Numbered from the stretch's first letter, positions 18,701-26,849 are shown. The stretch: 64,000 bases of DNA from Silvibacterium acidisoli (GCA_022870745.1 CP085323.1:2418001-2482000), one strand, 5' to 3'. Notes: generated by a model not told the origin, from the letters alone. Numbers and translations are program-made.

Positions 18701-19370
18701 GATTGTCTTCCGGCGATTTGAGGAGCGCCTGGGTGATAGTAGCCCTTGCCTCAAGCAGCGGCACAGAATCGTTATCGTTTCGCGAATCTGCTCCCGCGGC
18801 ACGCTGATGATGGCTGGCCTGCACGGGGGCAAACCCGGCCATCGGAATCCGCAAATCCATCTGCCGCTGACCGGTATAAGCCGACGCGAGCTGGAACTCC
18901 GGAGAGGTGTGTGTGCGGAAGCCGCTCGGCAGCAGCAGGAAGAAGACGACCGCCGCCAGTGCGCCGGAAAATCCTAACGAAAGAGGGAGCAGGTAGCGCC
19001 GTGAAAAGAAGCCTCGCCGGGCTTCGTTTCGTTCTCCCTGGACCATCCGGGCTGCCATGCGATCCTGCCAGCGCGAGCGTGAAACCGGCAGCTTCGCGAG
19101 TTCCGCTGCTTCTTCCGGGGATTCGTCCTTAAAGATGGCTCCCCAGTAGTGCAGCCGGGGAGCGCAGGTCTGGCAACGTGCCGCGTGCTCCACCACTTTC
19201 AGGCTCTCTTCCGGAGACAGCTCGCCCGATGCCGCCTGAAACCATTCCGCTTCCGTCGGGCAGCCGGATGCCGGGGGTACGGCACCCCGGGCGCCTGGCA
19301 CCTGTGAAGTGCCGCGCAGCAGAGCCTCGAGATTTTTATAGAAAGAGTCGTCGGGAGAGCTCATAACCAT
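15759..19370 (-). CDS. Membrane anti-sigma/TPR/CHAT-protease fusion protein
   Basis: 1203 residues. N-terminus: a zinc anti-sigma-type motif His62-x3-Cys66-x2-Cys69 (HAARCQTC). One transmembrane helix at about residues 126-148. A long helical region (about 200-900) contains TPR-like repeats (DYNSAIDTLKRVLAADPSN, AAALDYLEHAARLQPNN). C-terminus: a CHAT caspase-like peptidase with the dyad His1048 in IHYAGH and Cys1096 in LSACST, both intact. Topology implies the zinc domain in the cytoplasm and TPR-CHAT outside the membrane, if it is a simple one-pass protein. The start overlaps the end of the ECF sigma gene (ATG at 19370 or 19364). I infer a sigma/anti-sigma pair in which CHAT proteolysis and sigma release are linked. 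Confidence 0.88.
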   Translation of the reverse strand: MVMSSPDDSFYKNLEALLRGTSQVPGARGAVPPASGCPTEAEWFQAASGELSPEESLKVVEHAARCQTCAPRLHYWGAIFKDESPEEAAELAKLPVSRSRWQDRMAARMVQGERNEARRGFFSRRYLLPLSLGFSGALAAVVFFLLLPSGFRTHTSPEFQLASAYTGQRQMDLRIPMAGFAPVQASHHQRAAGADSRNDNDSVPLLEARATITQALLKSPEDNHWLALEARADVLNGDYNSAIDTLKRVLAADPSNVPALTDIASAYLLRAKATDTPADQAAALDYLEHAARLQPNNSVVLYNEAVVLDSLCQYTVEMDVWKKFLAAEKDKKWLEDGRKRLLAVEAKEKECDHNQSILAPYLQTPEGMFRLARSPALLAQRDEELLTLQLPHLLQLSFPQQGPDNNSDLCQSQCLAARTLLRALADSLETQHHDTWLKDFLAETHTAQSTNAAYLLGAALEADSLGDVGNGLKLAGRSLALFQTEENRPGILRAEAARVFELQQLFSVDQCLSALHNLGSDIETARYPWIQAQLNLDASSCEAAKTDFSKAVADIRKASSIATGAGYGMIGLRALGFLADEEYFEGNMNADWKANLEGLRLFWSGAYPLMRANQFYLNLAYAEERTNHVYSSVLFDRELLHLSTKLDHPSYEAADRFRLIQAEVRAGEIAEATDQLPQAEAFLASVPGVDKLHGYSADTHLQLAEAYLSRQAPDAAEQMLVEASLPVQTLDVPYVNLGYEEAMGRLAMQEGKQAVAQTHLDRALSIAEENFHRLKGKEERAAWSRRIREAYAASALLRLEEKRSPAQALAVWERYRLMSSGLEPDEGCHGQGFECLAPALERFRLSLKGKKVLGTTLLDGKMMTWLIDRDGIRVQQTTIDPDQFSRLTQTFAQMTATPRSSEESLRAVGLQLERGFLQQALPAFAPHQELILYLDDTMEFLPVAALPLADGEYAGQEVALSSVRSLLAASHLHASAASEAQLRASSALVVGASLPDAREAVPLPEAKVEALSVAAYLDHPTVLTGLNATARSMESAMPGTWLIHYAGHTVSSSGHTRLMLARDQSRDDAEARRIRDIGLFHQAALSKCRIVVLSACSTGSLEEHDSADPSGLVEQLADDGVPDIVATHWDVDSEAAVPLMKNFYSGLAQGLTTPQALSHAEVAVSSLGAYHHPYYWAAYYVTGMGKSTLKELIHERTSSSHPF

Positions 19371-20065
19371 TCACTCTTCTCTACCGCAGGCGAAGGCAGG
19401 AATCCTTCACGGGGCACTATATTTTTTTGCGGAACAACCGTTGCGGTTTGCCTGATATGGGAACGGATGAGAGAGGTCATGCGGTGCAGCGCGCTTTCGA
19501 CACCCTTGACGCTCAGGCCGATGCCCGGAAGTCCGGCAATGGCTCCCGCTGTCATCCCCTGCTGGTAGTACAGCCAGAAAACGGTACGGTCGCGCCGGTT
19601 TGTTTCCTGGTGCGAGGTCGTTTCCAGCAACTGGTCGATCTCGCGGAGAAGCAGGTCGCGCTCCATCCACTCGATGCTTTGCAGTGCGCCGGAGCGCAGG
19701 TCGGGATAACCATCGGTTACCTGTTCTTCGCTCTGTCCTCCACCGCGCTTGACGCTGTGACGCCGGCGAAAGTGGTCGTTTGCCGTCGCAGCGGCGACAA
19801 CCTTCAGAAAGGCGGGAAACGAATCGGGAGAAAGAGGCTTGAAATCGCGCAGGATCTTGCGGTCGTTTTCGCAGAACTTCAGGAAAACATCTTGCACAAT
19901 ATCATCGACGGCCGTCGGCGGCACACCCCATAGTCTTGTTACGCGCAGCACCGTCAACGAGATTGGACGGGTAAATCGCTGGACAAATTCCAGCCACTCT
20001 TCCGCTCCACCTCGGACCGCACACAGACGAACAAGATCGTTCGATGATAGATCCCGAATAACCAC
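19361..20065 (-). CDS. ECF-type RNA polymerase sigma factor
   Basis: 234 residues with sigma region 2 (about 30-100, DDIVQDVFLKFCEN; FPAFLKVVAAATANDHFRR) and region 4 (about 155-210, MTAGAIAGLP, GVESALHRMTSLIRSH). A GTG start at 20065 is the only sensible start. The last codons overlap the start of the CHAT gene (TTATGA), so the two are translationally coupled, as sigma and anti-sigma genes usually are. The likely target genes are not identifiable, but autoregulation of this operon is probable. ATGTAA(A/C)C-type direct repeats occur just upstream on the minus strand and could be promoter elements. Confidence 0.88.
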   Translation of the reverse strand: MVIRDLSSNDLVRLCAVRGGAEEWLEFVQRFTRPISLTVLRVTRLWGVPPTAVDDIVQDVFLKFCENDRKILRDFKPLSPDSFPAFLKVVAAATANDHFRRRHSVKRGGGQSEEQVTDGYPDLRSGALQSIEWMERDLLLREIDQLLETTSHQETNRRDRTVFWLYYQQGMTAGAIAGLPGIGLSVKGVESALHRMTSLIRSHIRQTATVVPQKNIVPREGFLPSPAVEKSEWL

Positions 20066-20214
20066 GAGTGTGGCATTAGGTTACATCAATCTGATTACGT
20101 TTACATGGCGGCAGAGCGTGCCACTTATGGGGGATATCGTTTTCCTAACTAAGGAGTTGTTTCTCTGTAACCGGGCTTCCGGCGCGGAGCATTGGAGGGT
20201 CCGGCTAATCCCTC

Positions 20215-21027
20215 TTACTCGCCCTTTACTTCCTCGGCAATAACCAGAAATCCCGTCAGATTTGCCAGGCCGAACGATGTCGTTATGGCCACATCCGAGG
20301 CGTCACGGCCGACTGCCATCAGCACCCTTCCCACGCGGGGAACATTGAATCGGGCATCGAATGTCCACCATCTGCCGGAGAGGTACACCTCAAACCATGC
20401 GCTGAAGTCCATCGGCGGGGGCAGCGGGGGAATCTGTATGTCGCCCAGGTATCCGGTCGCGTAGCGGGCAGGAATGTTCAGGGCGCGCAGCAGGGTGATG
20501 GCCAGGTGCTGGAAGTCCCTGCATACCCCCTGCCGTTCCGTGTAGGTGTCGAGCGCCGTCTTGGTCGGCCGCGCGAAGGGGTAGCCGAAAGTGACCTTGG
20601 TATGCACCCAGTCACAGACGGCCTGTACCCGGGACCAGCCCTGGGGAAGATTGCCAAAGAGCTCGTAGGCCGTATTGGAGAGCCGGTCAACCTCGCAGTA
20701 ACGGCTCGGCATCAGGTATTGCAGCACATCGCTCGGCAGCTCCGCCACCGGATGCTCCATTGCATCGAGCGCAACAGGATCGAGCTTGCCACTGTCGTAA
20801 ACCAGCGAATCGTTTGAGAGGCGCAGGGGGCCTGCCGGCGCGTTGAAACGGGTACAGATGTTTCCGTAGCTGTCGATGTAGCTCTCCGTAGGCAGCTCGG
20901 GTTCGATCTTCATCCCGTCAGGCTTACGCAGATCGGACGTGCGGGATGGATGTACGTTGAGCATCGACACGAAAGACACCGGTGCGGGAAGATCAAATTG
21001 GATGTCATACCCAATACGGATCAGCAT
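20215..21027 (-). CDS. Transglutaminase-like cysteine peptidase (Anbu-associated)
   Basis: About 270 residues from the ATG at 21027, which has AAGGA nine bases upstream; an in-frame start at 21084 is less likely. N-terminal beta domain (MLIRIGYDIQFDLP), then a transglutaminase-like fold with catalytic Cys in QGVCRDFQH and the Asp in WWTFDARFN. The usual His of the HAW motif is not seen: the aligned segment reads MDFSAWFEVYL. The gene is divergent from the Anbu peptidase, with which transglutaminase-like genes are commonly linked in other bacteria. Role unknown; a protein-ligation or peptidase activity is proposed for such clusters. Confidence 0.8.
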   Translation of the reverse strand: MLIRIGYDIQFDLPAPVSFVSMLNVHPSRTSDLRKPDGMKIEPELPTESYIDSYGNICTRFNAPAGPLRLSNDSLVYDSGKLDPVALDAMEHPVAELPSDVLQYLMPSRYCEVDRLSNTAYELFGNLPQGWSRVQAVCDWVHTKVTFGYPFARPTKTALDTYTERQGVCRDFQHLAITLLRALNIPARYATGYLGDIQIPPLPPPMDFSAWFEVYLSGRWWTFDARFNVPRVGRVLMAVGRDASDVAITTSFGLANLTGFLVIAEEVKGE

Positions 21028-21148
21028 GAGGAGCGTTCCTTGTAGCGTGGTCAGCCTGCCGCGAACTTCTGGCAGGGCAATCATTAAGATGCGTTAAATA
21101 CACGTCCACATCCATTCCGGTAAAGTTTTATGTAGAGAGGTGTTCTGC

Positions 21149-21898
21149 TTGACCTACTGTCTTGGCATCATGACGCATCAGGGGCTGGTGATGGCTTCGG
21201 ACTCGCGAACCAACGCCGGTTTCGACCAGGTGAACGTCTGCCGGAAGATGCACACCTTCGTGAATCCAGGCCAGCGTGCCTTCGTCGTGCTCACCAGCGG
21301 CAGCCTGTCGCTGACGCAGTCAGTGATCACGCTGCTGCGGGACGAGTTCACCGCCGGCGAGGGGCTGGCCAAAGCAGCTTCGACCTACGAAGCCGCGCGC
21401 GTCGTAGGGGAGTGCGTGCGCAAGGTCTCGGACATGGATCGGGCATCGCTCGAGCGCGACAATTTCAGTTTCAACATTAATTTATTGCTTGGCGGCCAGG
21501 TGAAGGGCGAAGCTTCGTCCCAGCTCTACATGATTTATCCGCAGGGCAATCCGCTGAGCGCGACCCACGAGTCGCCCTATCTGCAAATAGGTGAAAGCAA
21601 GTATGGCAGGCCGATCCTCGACCGCGGCATTGTGCGCGGCTCGACTTCGCTTGAAAATGCAGCCTTGTACGCGCTGCTCTCTTTCGACGCTGCCATGCGA
21701 TCAAATGTGACCGTTGGCCCGCCGATCGAAATCCTGCTTTACGAAAACGACAAGCTGGAGTTCGACCGTTACCGCAAGTTCGCCGCCGACGACCCGGAGA
21801 TGCTGCAACTGCATCGTAAATGGGAGCACTCGCTTCGCAGGGCTGTGGAGGAGTTGCCCGATATCCACTTCAACGCCTGTTTGCCTGATCTTCCCTAG
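21149..21898 (+). CDS. Anbu proteasome-like peptidase (ancestral beta subunit)
   Basis: 249 residues, N-terminal-nucleophile hydrolase of the Anbu family, which forms open-ring or helical assemblies related to HslV. The proposed start is TTG at 21149, giving Met-Thr-Tyr-Cys: removal of Met exposes the catalytic Thr1. Asp17 in ASDSRTNAG and Lys32 in CRKM complete the active-site set, counted from Thr1. A GAGAGG ribosome site lies 8 bases before this TTG; the longer frame from GTG 21140 would bury Thr1 and overlaps the ribosome site. The alpha-E and ATP-grasp genes often found beside Anbu are absent from this window. Substrates are unknown. Confidence 0.87.
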   Translation: MTYCLGIMTHQGLVMASDSRTNAGFDQVNVCRKMHTFVNPGQRAFVVLTSGSLSLTQSVITLLRDEFTAGEGLAKAASTYEAARVVGECVRKVSDMDRASLERDNFSFNINLLLGGQVKGEASSQLYMIYPQGNPLSATHESPYLQIGESKYGRPILDRGIVRGSTSLENAALYALLSFDAAMRSNVTVGPPIEILLYENDKLEFDRYRKFAADDPEMLQLHRKWEHSLRRAVEELPDIHFNACLPDLP

Positions 21899-21968
21899 CC
21901 CGTTCTGAGGCAACGGCGTCTCGGAAGAAACCTGGGAACGAACACCCCTCACGGTAAGGAGTGCATCA

Positions 21969-22982
21969 ATGGATCGCAGAGATTTTCTGAAGACGGCTAC
22001 GATCGCCGCCGGAGCAGCCGCTACCGGCCCCTGGTCTGTACCCGCTCTACGCGCCGAAGAGGCAACACCGGAAAGCAACGGGATGATCTACCGCACACTG
22101 GGCAACACCGGCGTGCGTGTTTCCGCACTAGGGCTCGGGGGGTACCACATCGGCAGGTCCCAGATCTCCGAGGACGACAGTATCAAGCTAATGCGCGCCG
22201 CCATCGATCGCGGCATCAATTTTCTCGATAACTGCTGGGACTATAACGATGGAGTTAGCGAAGTGCGCATGGGGAAAGCCCTGCGCGGCGGCTACCGTGA
22301 CCGTGCTTTTCTGATGACCAAGATTGACGGCAGAACGAAAGAAGCCGCAACGCAGCAGATCGACGAATCACTGAAGCGTCTGCAGGTAGACCGCGTTGAC
22401 CTGATGCAGTTGCACGAGGTGATTCGCCTCGAAGATCCAGACCGCGCCTTCGCGGAAGGCGGGGCCATCGAAGCGCTGCAGGAGGCGAAGCAATCCGGCA
22501 AGATCCGCTTTATCGGCTTCACCGGGCACAAGGATCCGTACGTTCACCTGCGCATGCTCGAAACCGCGAAGCGGAATGGCTTTCACTTCGACACGGTGCA
22601 GATGCCGGTCAACGTGATGGACGCGCACTTCCGCAGCTTCACCCACGACGTGCTTCCGGTTTTGCATCGCGAAGGCATAGCGCCGCTCGGCATGAAGGCC
22701 TTCGGCGACCACTTCATCCTCGACAGCAACACGGTCAAGCCCATCGAGTGTTTGCACTACTGCCTGAATCTGCCGGTCGCCGTGCAGATCACCGGGATCG
22801 ACAGCATGCAGATTCTGGATCAGGCCTTCGAGGCCACCAGAACATTCAAGCCGATGACGGAGCAGCAGGTCGCGAGCCTGCTTGAGCGCACCAGGGCGGC
22901 AGCGCAGGTTGGCAAGTTCGAGTTATATAAAACAACCAACCACTTCGACGGAACCGCGCACAATCCCCAGCTCCTGGGGTAG
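21969..22982 (+). CDS. Tat-exported aldo/keto reductase
   Basis: 337 residues. Tat signal (DRRDFLKTATIAAGAAATG) then a TIM-barrel aldo/keto reductase with Asp and Tyr in FLDNCWDYNDG, Lys in LMTKIDG and His in LMQLHEV, the usual catalytic set. NADPH-dependent reduction of a carbonyl or sugar is expected. ATG preceded by TAAGGAG. Such exported AKRs are common in Acidobacteriota. It follows Anbu on the same strand by about 70 bases; a functional link is not evident. Confidence 0.85.
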   Translation: MDRRDFLKTATIAAGAAATGPWSVPALRAEEATPESNGMIYRTLGNTGVRVSALGLGGYHIGRSQISEDDSIKLMRAAIDRGINFLDNCWDYNDGVSEVRMGKALRGGYRDRAFLMTKIDGRTKEAATQQIDESLKRLQVDRVDLMQLHEVIRLEDPDRAFAEGGAIEALQEAKQSGKIRFIGFTGHKDPYVHLRMLETAKRNGFHFDTVQMPVNVMDAHFRSFTHDVLPVLHREGIAPLGMKAFGDHFILDSNTVKPIECLHYCLNLPVAVQITGIDSMQILDQAFEATRTFKPMTEQQVASLLERTRAAAQVGKFELYKTTNHFDGTAHNPQLLG

Positions 22983-22997
22983 CTTCAAGGGGAAAGG

Positions 22998-24065
22998 CTA
23001 TTGCGCTTCGCCGATGGCGTAGTAGCCTTTGCGTGCCTGGATCTTCAGCCCATCTCCCTTGCAGGAGATATCGACCTTGCGGAAGCTGCCGTCGAGCTTG
23101 GTGTTCGTCGGTGTATAGGTGGCGAGATACTGCGTGCGCAGCTCTTCTTCAATCTGCGCGAAGGCGTCCTCGAGCTTCTTGCCATTGTTGCCGACGTTGA
23201 TCACGCGTCCGCCTGTTTCCGAGCTGAGCTTCTGCATCTGCGCATCGCCGCTGTAGCCGAAAGTGGTGTGCATGCCATAGAACGGCCGATCGGCGATGAG
23301 AATGACGTAGATGATGGCATTGGCTTTTTGTGCCGCTTCAATCGCCTGCGCCGGCTTGGTCTCGGAGCCCATGTCCTCGCCGTCCGTCAGCAGGATGAGC
23401 GCCTTGCGCCCCGTCTCCGTACCCAGCTTCTGGCTTGAAACCTGCGCCACTGCATCGTAGAGCAGCGTCCCCTTGGGCGCGCCCTGTGTCGGTACCGGAC
23501 CCTGTCCGATGCCGGGGACACCAACCTGTCCGCTGCCTGCGCCGGTATTGATCTCGGTCTTATCGAGAGCGCGGGTGAGTGCGCTGACGTTATTCGTAAA
23601 GTCCTGCTCGAGGTTCACTCCTACGTCGAAGCTGACCAGGAAGGCCTGATCCTTGGCGCGGACCACGTCGCGAAGGAATTCGCCGCCTGCCTGCTGCTCC
23701 AACGGCAGCACATTCTGCTGGCTGCCGCTCGTGTCGACGAGAATTCCGAGGGTCAGCGGCAGGTCCGACTCGGCCGAGAAGTTCTTGATGGTCTCAGGAT
23801 GCTTGTCTTCCAGAATCGAGCAGTCGCTCTTCGCCAGCGTCGGAATCAGTCCGTTATGCTTGTCGCGCACCGTAAAAAACAGGCTGACGAGGTTGACGTT
23901 GACCCGGAGGGTGGTTGCCGGCGCCGCAGTCTCGTCCGGGGTGTCCGGCACATTGCTTACCGGTGGCGCGTCCGGTGAGGGCGCAGACTGGGCCTGCATG
24001 GCGGAAATGGAGCATGCGGCGAGAAGCAGCGCGAGAAAGGCAGTCGGACGGCGGGAAGATCGCAT
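22998..24065 (-). CDS. Secreted VWFA-related acidobacterial protein
   Basis: About 355 residues from ATG 24065 (GGAGT upstream); the frame is open further but no start signal supports it. Signal peptide FLALLLAACSISAMQAQ, then a Pro-rich linker, a beta domain (VNLVSLFFTVRDKHNGLIPTL with CSILEDKHPETI) and a VWA-like domain. The metal-site motif is DTSGS, intact here, followed by LILLTDGEDMGS. The C-terminal YLATYTPTN and KGYYA close the family pattern. Probably binds a partner in the periplasm. Divergent from a paralogue at 24,317 across 250 bases. Confidence 0.82.
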   Translation of the reverse strand: MRSSRRPTAFLALLLAACSISAMQAQSAPSPDAPPVSNVPDTPDETAAPATTLRVNVNLVSLFFTVRDKHNGLIPTLAKSDCSILEDKHPETIKNFSAESDLPLTLGILVDTSGSQQNVLPLEQQAGGEFLRDVVRAKDQAFLVSFDVGVNLEQDFTNNVSALTRALDKTEINTGAGSGQVGVPGIGQGPVPTQGAPKGTLLYDAVAQVSSQKLGTETGRKALILLTDGEDMGSETKPAQAIEAAQKANAIIYVILIADRPFYGMHTTFGYSGDAQMQKLSSETGGRVINVGNNGKKLEDAFAQIEEELRTQYLATYTPTNTKLDGSFRKVDISCKGDGLKIQARKGYYAIGEAQ

Positions 24066-24316
24066 AAATACTCCGTTAGACGGGGTTCCGAGAGGAAAGG
24101 TCTTCGCCGGATTGGAGCACAACGGAATCCGGTTTCGGGGAGCGTAAAACGCAAGTCCCCAAAGATGAATCTGATAGTCTGAGCATACGCTTTCCTGGCC
24201 CTGGAATTGCAGGTTGCCCAGGGGACGCGTCGCGCGTCTAACAAGATTGGACATTTACGGGGTATCCCAAGGGGTACTTTCGCCGGTTTACGGCGCGTAG
24301 TTGGAGGAGTTTTCTG

Positions 24317-25609
24317 GTGATGCAAGGCGCTTTGGCAATCGCGTTGTCCTTCTTTCTTCTAGGAGGCGGCCAGCAGGACAATACACAGCAACAACAGCCG
24401 TCTTCGATTCCCGATGCTCCGTCCCCATCAGGCGTGCAGGACCTGAAAAGTGGAGTCAAGCCCGGCGCTGCTGCCACGCCGGATTCCAAGAGTGGCGAAC
24501 AGACCACCCCCCCGGCGTCTTCGCCTGCCGCCGCACCGCAGGCCGCTCCCGGCAGTCCTGATACCTTCCAGCAGGAAGCTCCTGAAACGCCTAGCAGCGC
24601 TGCAGCGAATCAGGCTTTCGTCATCCATGTTCCCGTTAATTACGTTGACGTTCCGGTCACCGTCCGCGATAAGCACGGCAACCTGGTTCCCGGCCTTACC
24701 TGGCGCCAATTCCGTATATACGAAGATGGCGCGCGCCAGCGCATCGCGTATTTCACGGTCGATCCGTATCCGCTCTCGGTGGCATTTGTCATCGATCAGA
24801 GCCTGCCCAGCGACGTAATGAAGAAGGTCAACCAGAGCCTCGCGGCGCTGCCCGGTGCCTTTTCCCCGGCAGACACGGTTGCTGTCTTCACCTATAACAG
24901 CAGCACCGAGATGGTGAGCGACTTCACCGGCGCGCAGGGGCAGCGTCTTCCCATTGTGCTGGCCCGGGCACAGAAGCCGGGCCGCGATATGGGCATGCCG
25001 ATCACCAGCGGTCCGCTGGCGACGGGCATGATCATCAACGGTCAGATTCCCGATCCGAATCTCGCAGCCCAGCGTGGCGGCGGCGTCAGCTTCATTACCG
25101 CACCCAAGGAAATCCATCCGCTTAACGATGCCATCCTGGCCGCCGCGCAGGCGCTTGCCAAGCAGCCCAAGGGCCGCCGCCGCATTCTTTACGTCATTAC
25201 CGACGGCAAGGAAGCTCGCAGCAAGGCCAGCCAGAAGGAAGTGCTTCGCTACCTGCTGACCAATAACATCGGCGTGTACGGAACCCTGGTGGGTGACTCC
25301 GCAACCTGGGGTATCGGCTATCTGGACAAGCTGCGCCTGCCGCTGATGCCGACTGACAACGTGATGCCGCGTTATGCCCTTACCACGGGTGGTTCGATCG
25401 ATACGGAACTATCAGAGAACGCCATCCAGATGAGCTTCTCTAAGATCACCGAGGCGGTACGCACCCAATACACACTCGGCTACTACAGCCACTCGCCGGC
25501 GATCAGCGGCAAGCACCATACCGTCGATGTGCACGTGGAGGGCCTCACAGGACTCGATGTCACGGCGAAGGAAGGCTACTATCCGTCCATGGCGGACGTA
25601 ACGCCATAG
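24317..25609 (+). CDS. Secreted VWFA-related acidobacterial protein
   Basis: 430 residues. Begins at GTG 24317 or the next codon, ATG 24320; GGAGGAG lies 7-10 bases upstream. Short signal peptide followed by a 90-residue Pro/Ala/Gln-rich linker (QQDNTQQQQPSSIPDAP), then the beta domain (VDVPVTVRDKHGNLVPGL, FRIYEDGARQRI) and the VWA-like domain (FVIDQSLPSD, RRILYVITDGKEA). The metal-site serine pattern is DQSLP, partly degenerate. C-terminal YTLGYYSHSP and KEGYYP match the family. The gene ends just before a strong bidirectional terminator. Confidence 0.82.
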   Translation: MMQGALAIALSFFLLGGGQQDNTQQQQPSSIPDAPSPSGVQDLKSGVKPGAAATPDSKSGEQTTPPASSPAAAPQAAPGSPDTFQQEAPETPSSAAANQAFVIHVPVNYVDVPVTVRDKHGNLVPGLTWRQFRIYEDGARQRIAYFTVDPYPLSVAFVIDQSLPSDVMKKVNQSLAALPGAFSPADTVAVFTYNSSTEMVSDFTGAQGQRLPIVLARAQKPGRDMGMPITSGPLATGMIINGQIPDPNLAAQRGGGVSFITAPKEIHPLNDAILAAAQALAKQPKGRRRILYVITDGKEARSKASQKEVLRYLLTNNIGVYGTLVGDSATWGIGYLDKLRLPLMPTDNVMPRYALTTGGSIDTELSENAIQMSFSKITEAVRTQYTLGYYSHSPAISGKHHTVDVHVEGLTGLDVTAKEGYYPSMADVTP

Positions 25610-25627
25610 CCGGGATAGCAGGAATAG

Positions 25628-25659
25628 AAAAGCGGTTCGCCATGGGCGAACCGCTTTTT
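25628..25659. terminator. Bidirectional rho-independent terminator
   Basis: Perfect 14-bp stem from AAAAGCGGTTCGCC with a 3-base loop, flanked by A and T runs. It separates the VWFA gene (+) from tatA (-) and can serve both. Confidence 0.85.
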
Positions 25660-25684
25660 GTTGCGTAATTTTGAGCGAAGGAGC

Positions 25685-25900
25685 TTACTTGGCCTGGGTC
25701 GCGGGTGTCGCGTCAGTCTTGGCCGCTGTATTTTCCTGCTTGGTTGCGTCGGAGGGACCGCTCTTGATGCCATCCTTGAAACCGCGAAGACCTTCACCCA
25801 GTCCCTTGCCGAGCTCAGGAAGCTTGCGGGGTCCGAAAATCAAAAGGGCGATCACCAGGATGATGATGAGGTGAGTGGGTGTAAACAGATTGTCCAACAT
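25685..25900 (-). CDS. tatA: Sec-independent protein translocase TatA/E
   Basis: 71 residues from ATG 25900, with GGGAG upstream. One N-terminal membrane helix ([14 protein letters not shown]), the conserved hinge [10 protein letters not shown], an amphipathic helix ([15 protein letters not shown]) and a disordered Ala/Thr/Lys tail. TatA oligomers form the pore for folded proteins with twin-arginine signals, many of which are encoded in this window. tatB and tatC are not nearby. Confidence 0.9.
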   Translation of the reverse strand: MLDNLFTPTHLIIILVIALLIFGPRKLPELGKGLGEGLRGFKDGIKSGPSDATKQENTAAKTDATPATQAK

Positions 25901-26142
25901 GGTGTGTTGTCTCCCAGATCCAGAGGGTCTGCGCAAGTACTATCTCACAATTATTGTAGTACAGGGTAGTGCGTGGCGCGTCCTTTAGCTTGAGAACGTG
26001 GCTCCGTTGGGATTTGGATTGCGGTCGGAGTGACGGAACAGGACAGAAGCCGTCTCACCCATGTATCGTGAAAGATTGAGGGGTATTTCGACGTAGCAAG
26101 CGCCGGTCGGCCCGCTGAAAGTGATTTTGGAGGTTGTTTCTT

Positions 26143-26832
26143 TTGAAGCACGTGCGGAAGGTTGTCTTTTCTCTGGCTGCGGCTGTCCTGCTGCTGTCGT
26201 TTTCGATTCGGGCCCAGGCACAGTATCGGCAGCCGATAGTCGCACCGAACGATACCCTGGCTAATGTTCGTTATGACTACAAATGGGAATTCTACGGCGG
26301 CGTAGCCTACTCCCACTTCAACGCCGGTCCTTCGCTGGTTCGCGGCGCGAACCTCGGCGGCTTCGAAGCCCGGGCAGACCGCTTCTTCACCCCGCGCTGG
26401 GCGGCGGTAGGCGATGTACGCGGTTACTACGGTACCAGCGGCACGCAGCCGAACCCTTACGGCATCCGTGGACCGTTCGTGAGTGAGACCATGTTCCTGG
26501 GCGGCGCGGAATATCGCGGCCCCAGCAACCAGCACGCTTCGATCTCGCTGCACGCACTCGTCGGCGGAGCCTATGGCAGCTTCGAGCGCGGCCTGTATGA
26601 CCAGAACAACCAGCCGGTCGCTCCTATCAACGTCGGATTCTTCAATAACCAGGTGGCCTTCGGCAGCGCTTTTGGCGGCACCATCGACCTGAACCGCTCG
26701 CCACGCCTTGCCTTCCGCATCTCTCCCGATGCAACGCTCACGGACTTCGGCAGCGCCGGACTGAAGGGCCAGTTCGCCATCTCGGTGGGCCTTGTTTACC
26801 GCATGGGCCACGATCACGCGAAGCGAAAGTAG
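26143..26832 (+). CDS. Outer-membrane beta-barrel protein
   Basis: About 229 residues. Start TTG 26143 is chosen because GGAGG ends 9 bases upstream; the TTG at 26134 touches the ribosome site. Signal peptide KVVFSLAAAVLLLSFSIRAQA, then alternating aromatic/polar strands (WEFYGGVAYSHFNAG, RWAAVGDVRGYYG, LSDFG-type ends) resembling small OmpA-like/opacity-type barrels. It ends FAISVGLVYRMGHDHAKRK. Role unknown, likely surface structural. Confidence 0.72.
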   Translation: MKHVRKVVFSLAAAVLLLSFSIRAQAQYRQPIVAPNDTLANVRYDYKWEFYGGVAYSHFNAGPSLVRGANLGGFEARADRFFTPRWAAVGDVRGYYGTSGTQPNPYGIRGPFVSETMFLGGAEYRGPSNQHASISLHALVGGAYGSFERGLYDQNNQPVAPINVGFFNNQVAFGSAFGGTIDLNRSPRLAFRISPDATLTDFGSAGLKGQFAISVGLVYRMGHDHAKRK

Positions 26833-26849
26833 CGGGTTCAGCATGGAGA

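Noticed and set aside
25985-26245. 86-codon minus-strand frame before the beta-barrel gene
   Set aside because: Overlaps the barrel's signal peptide and has no start signal or recognised features.
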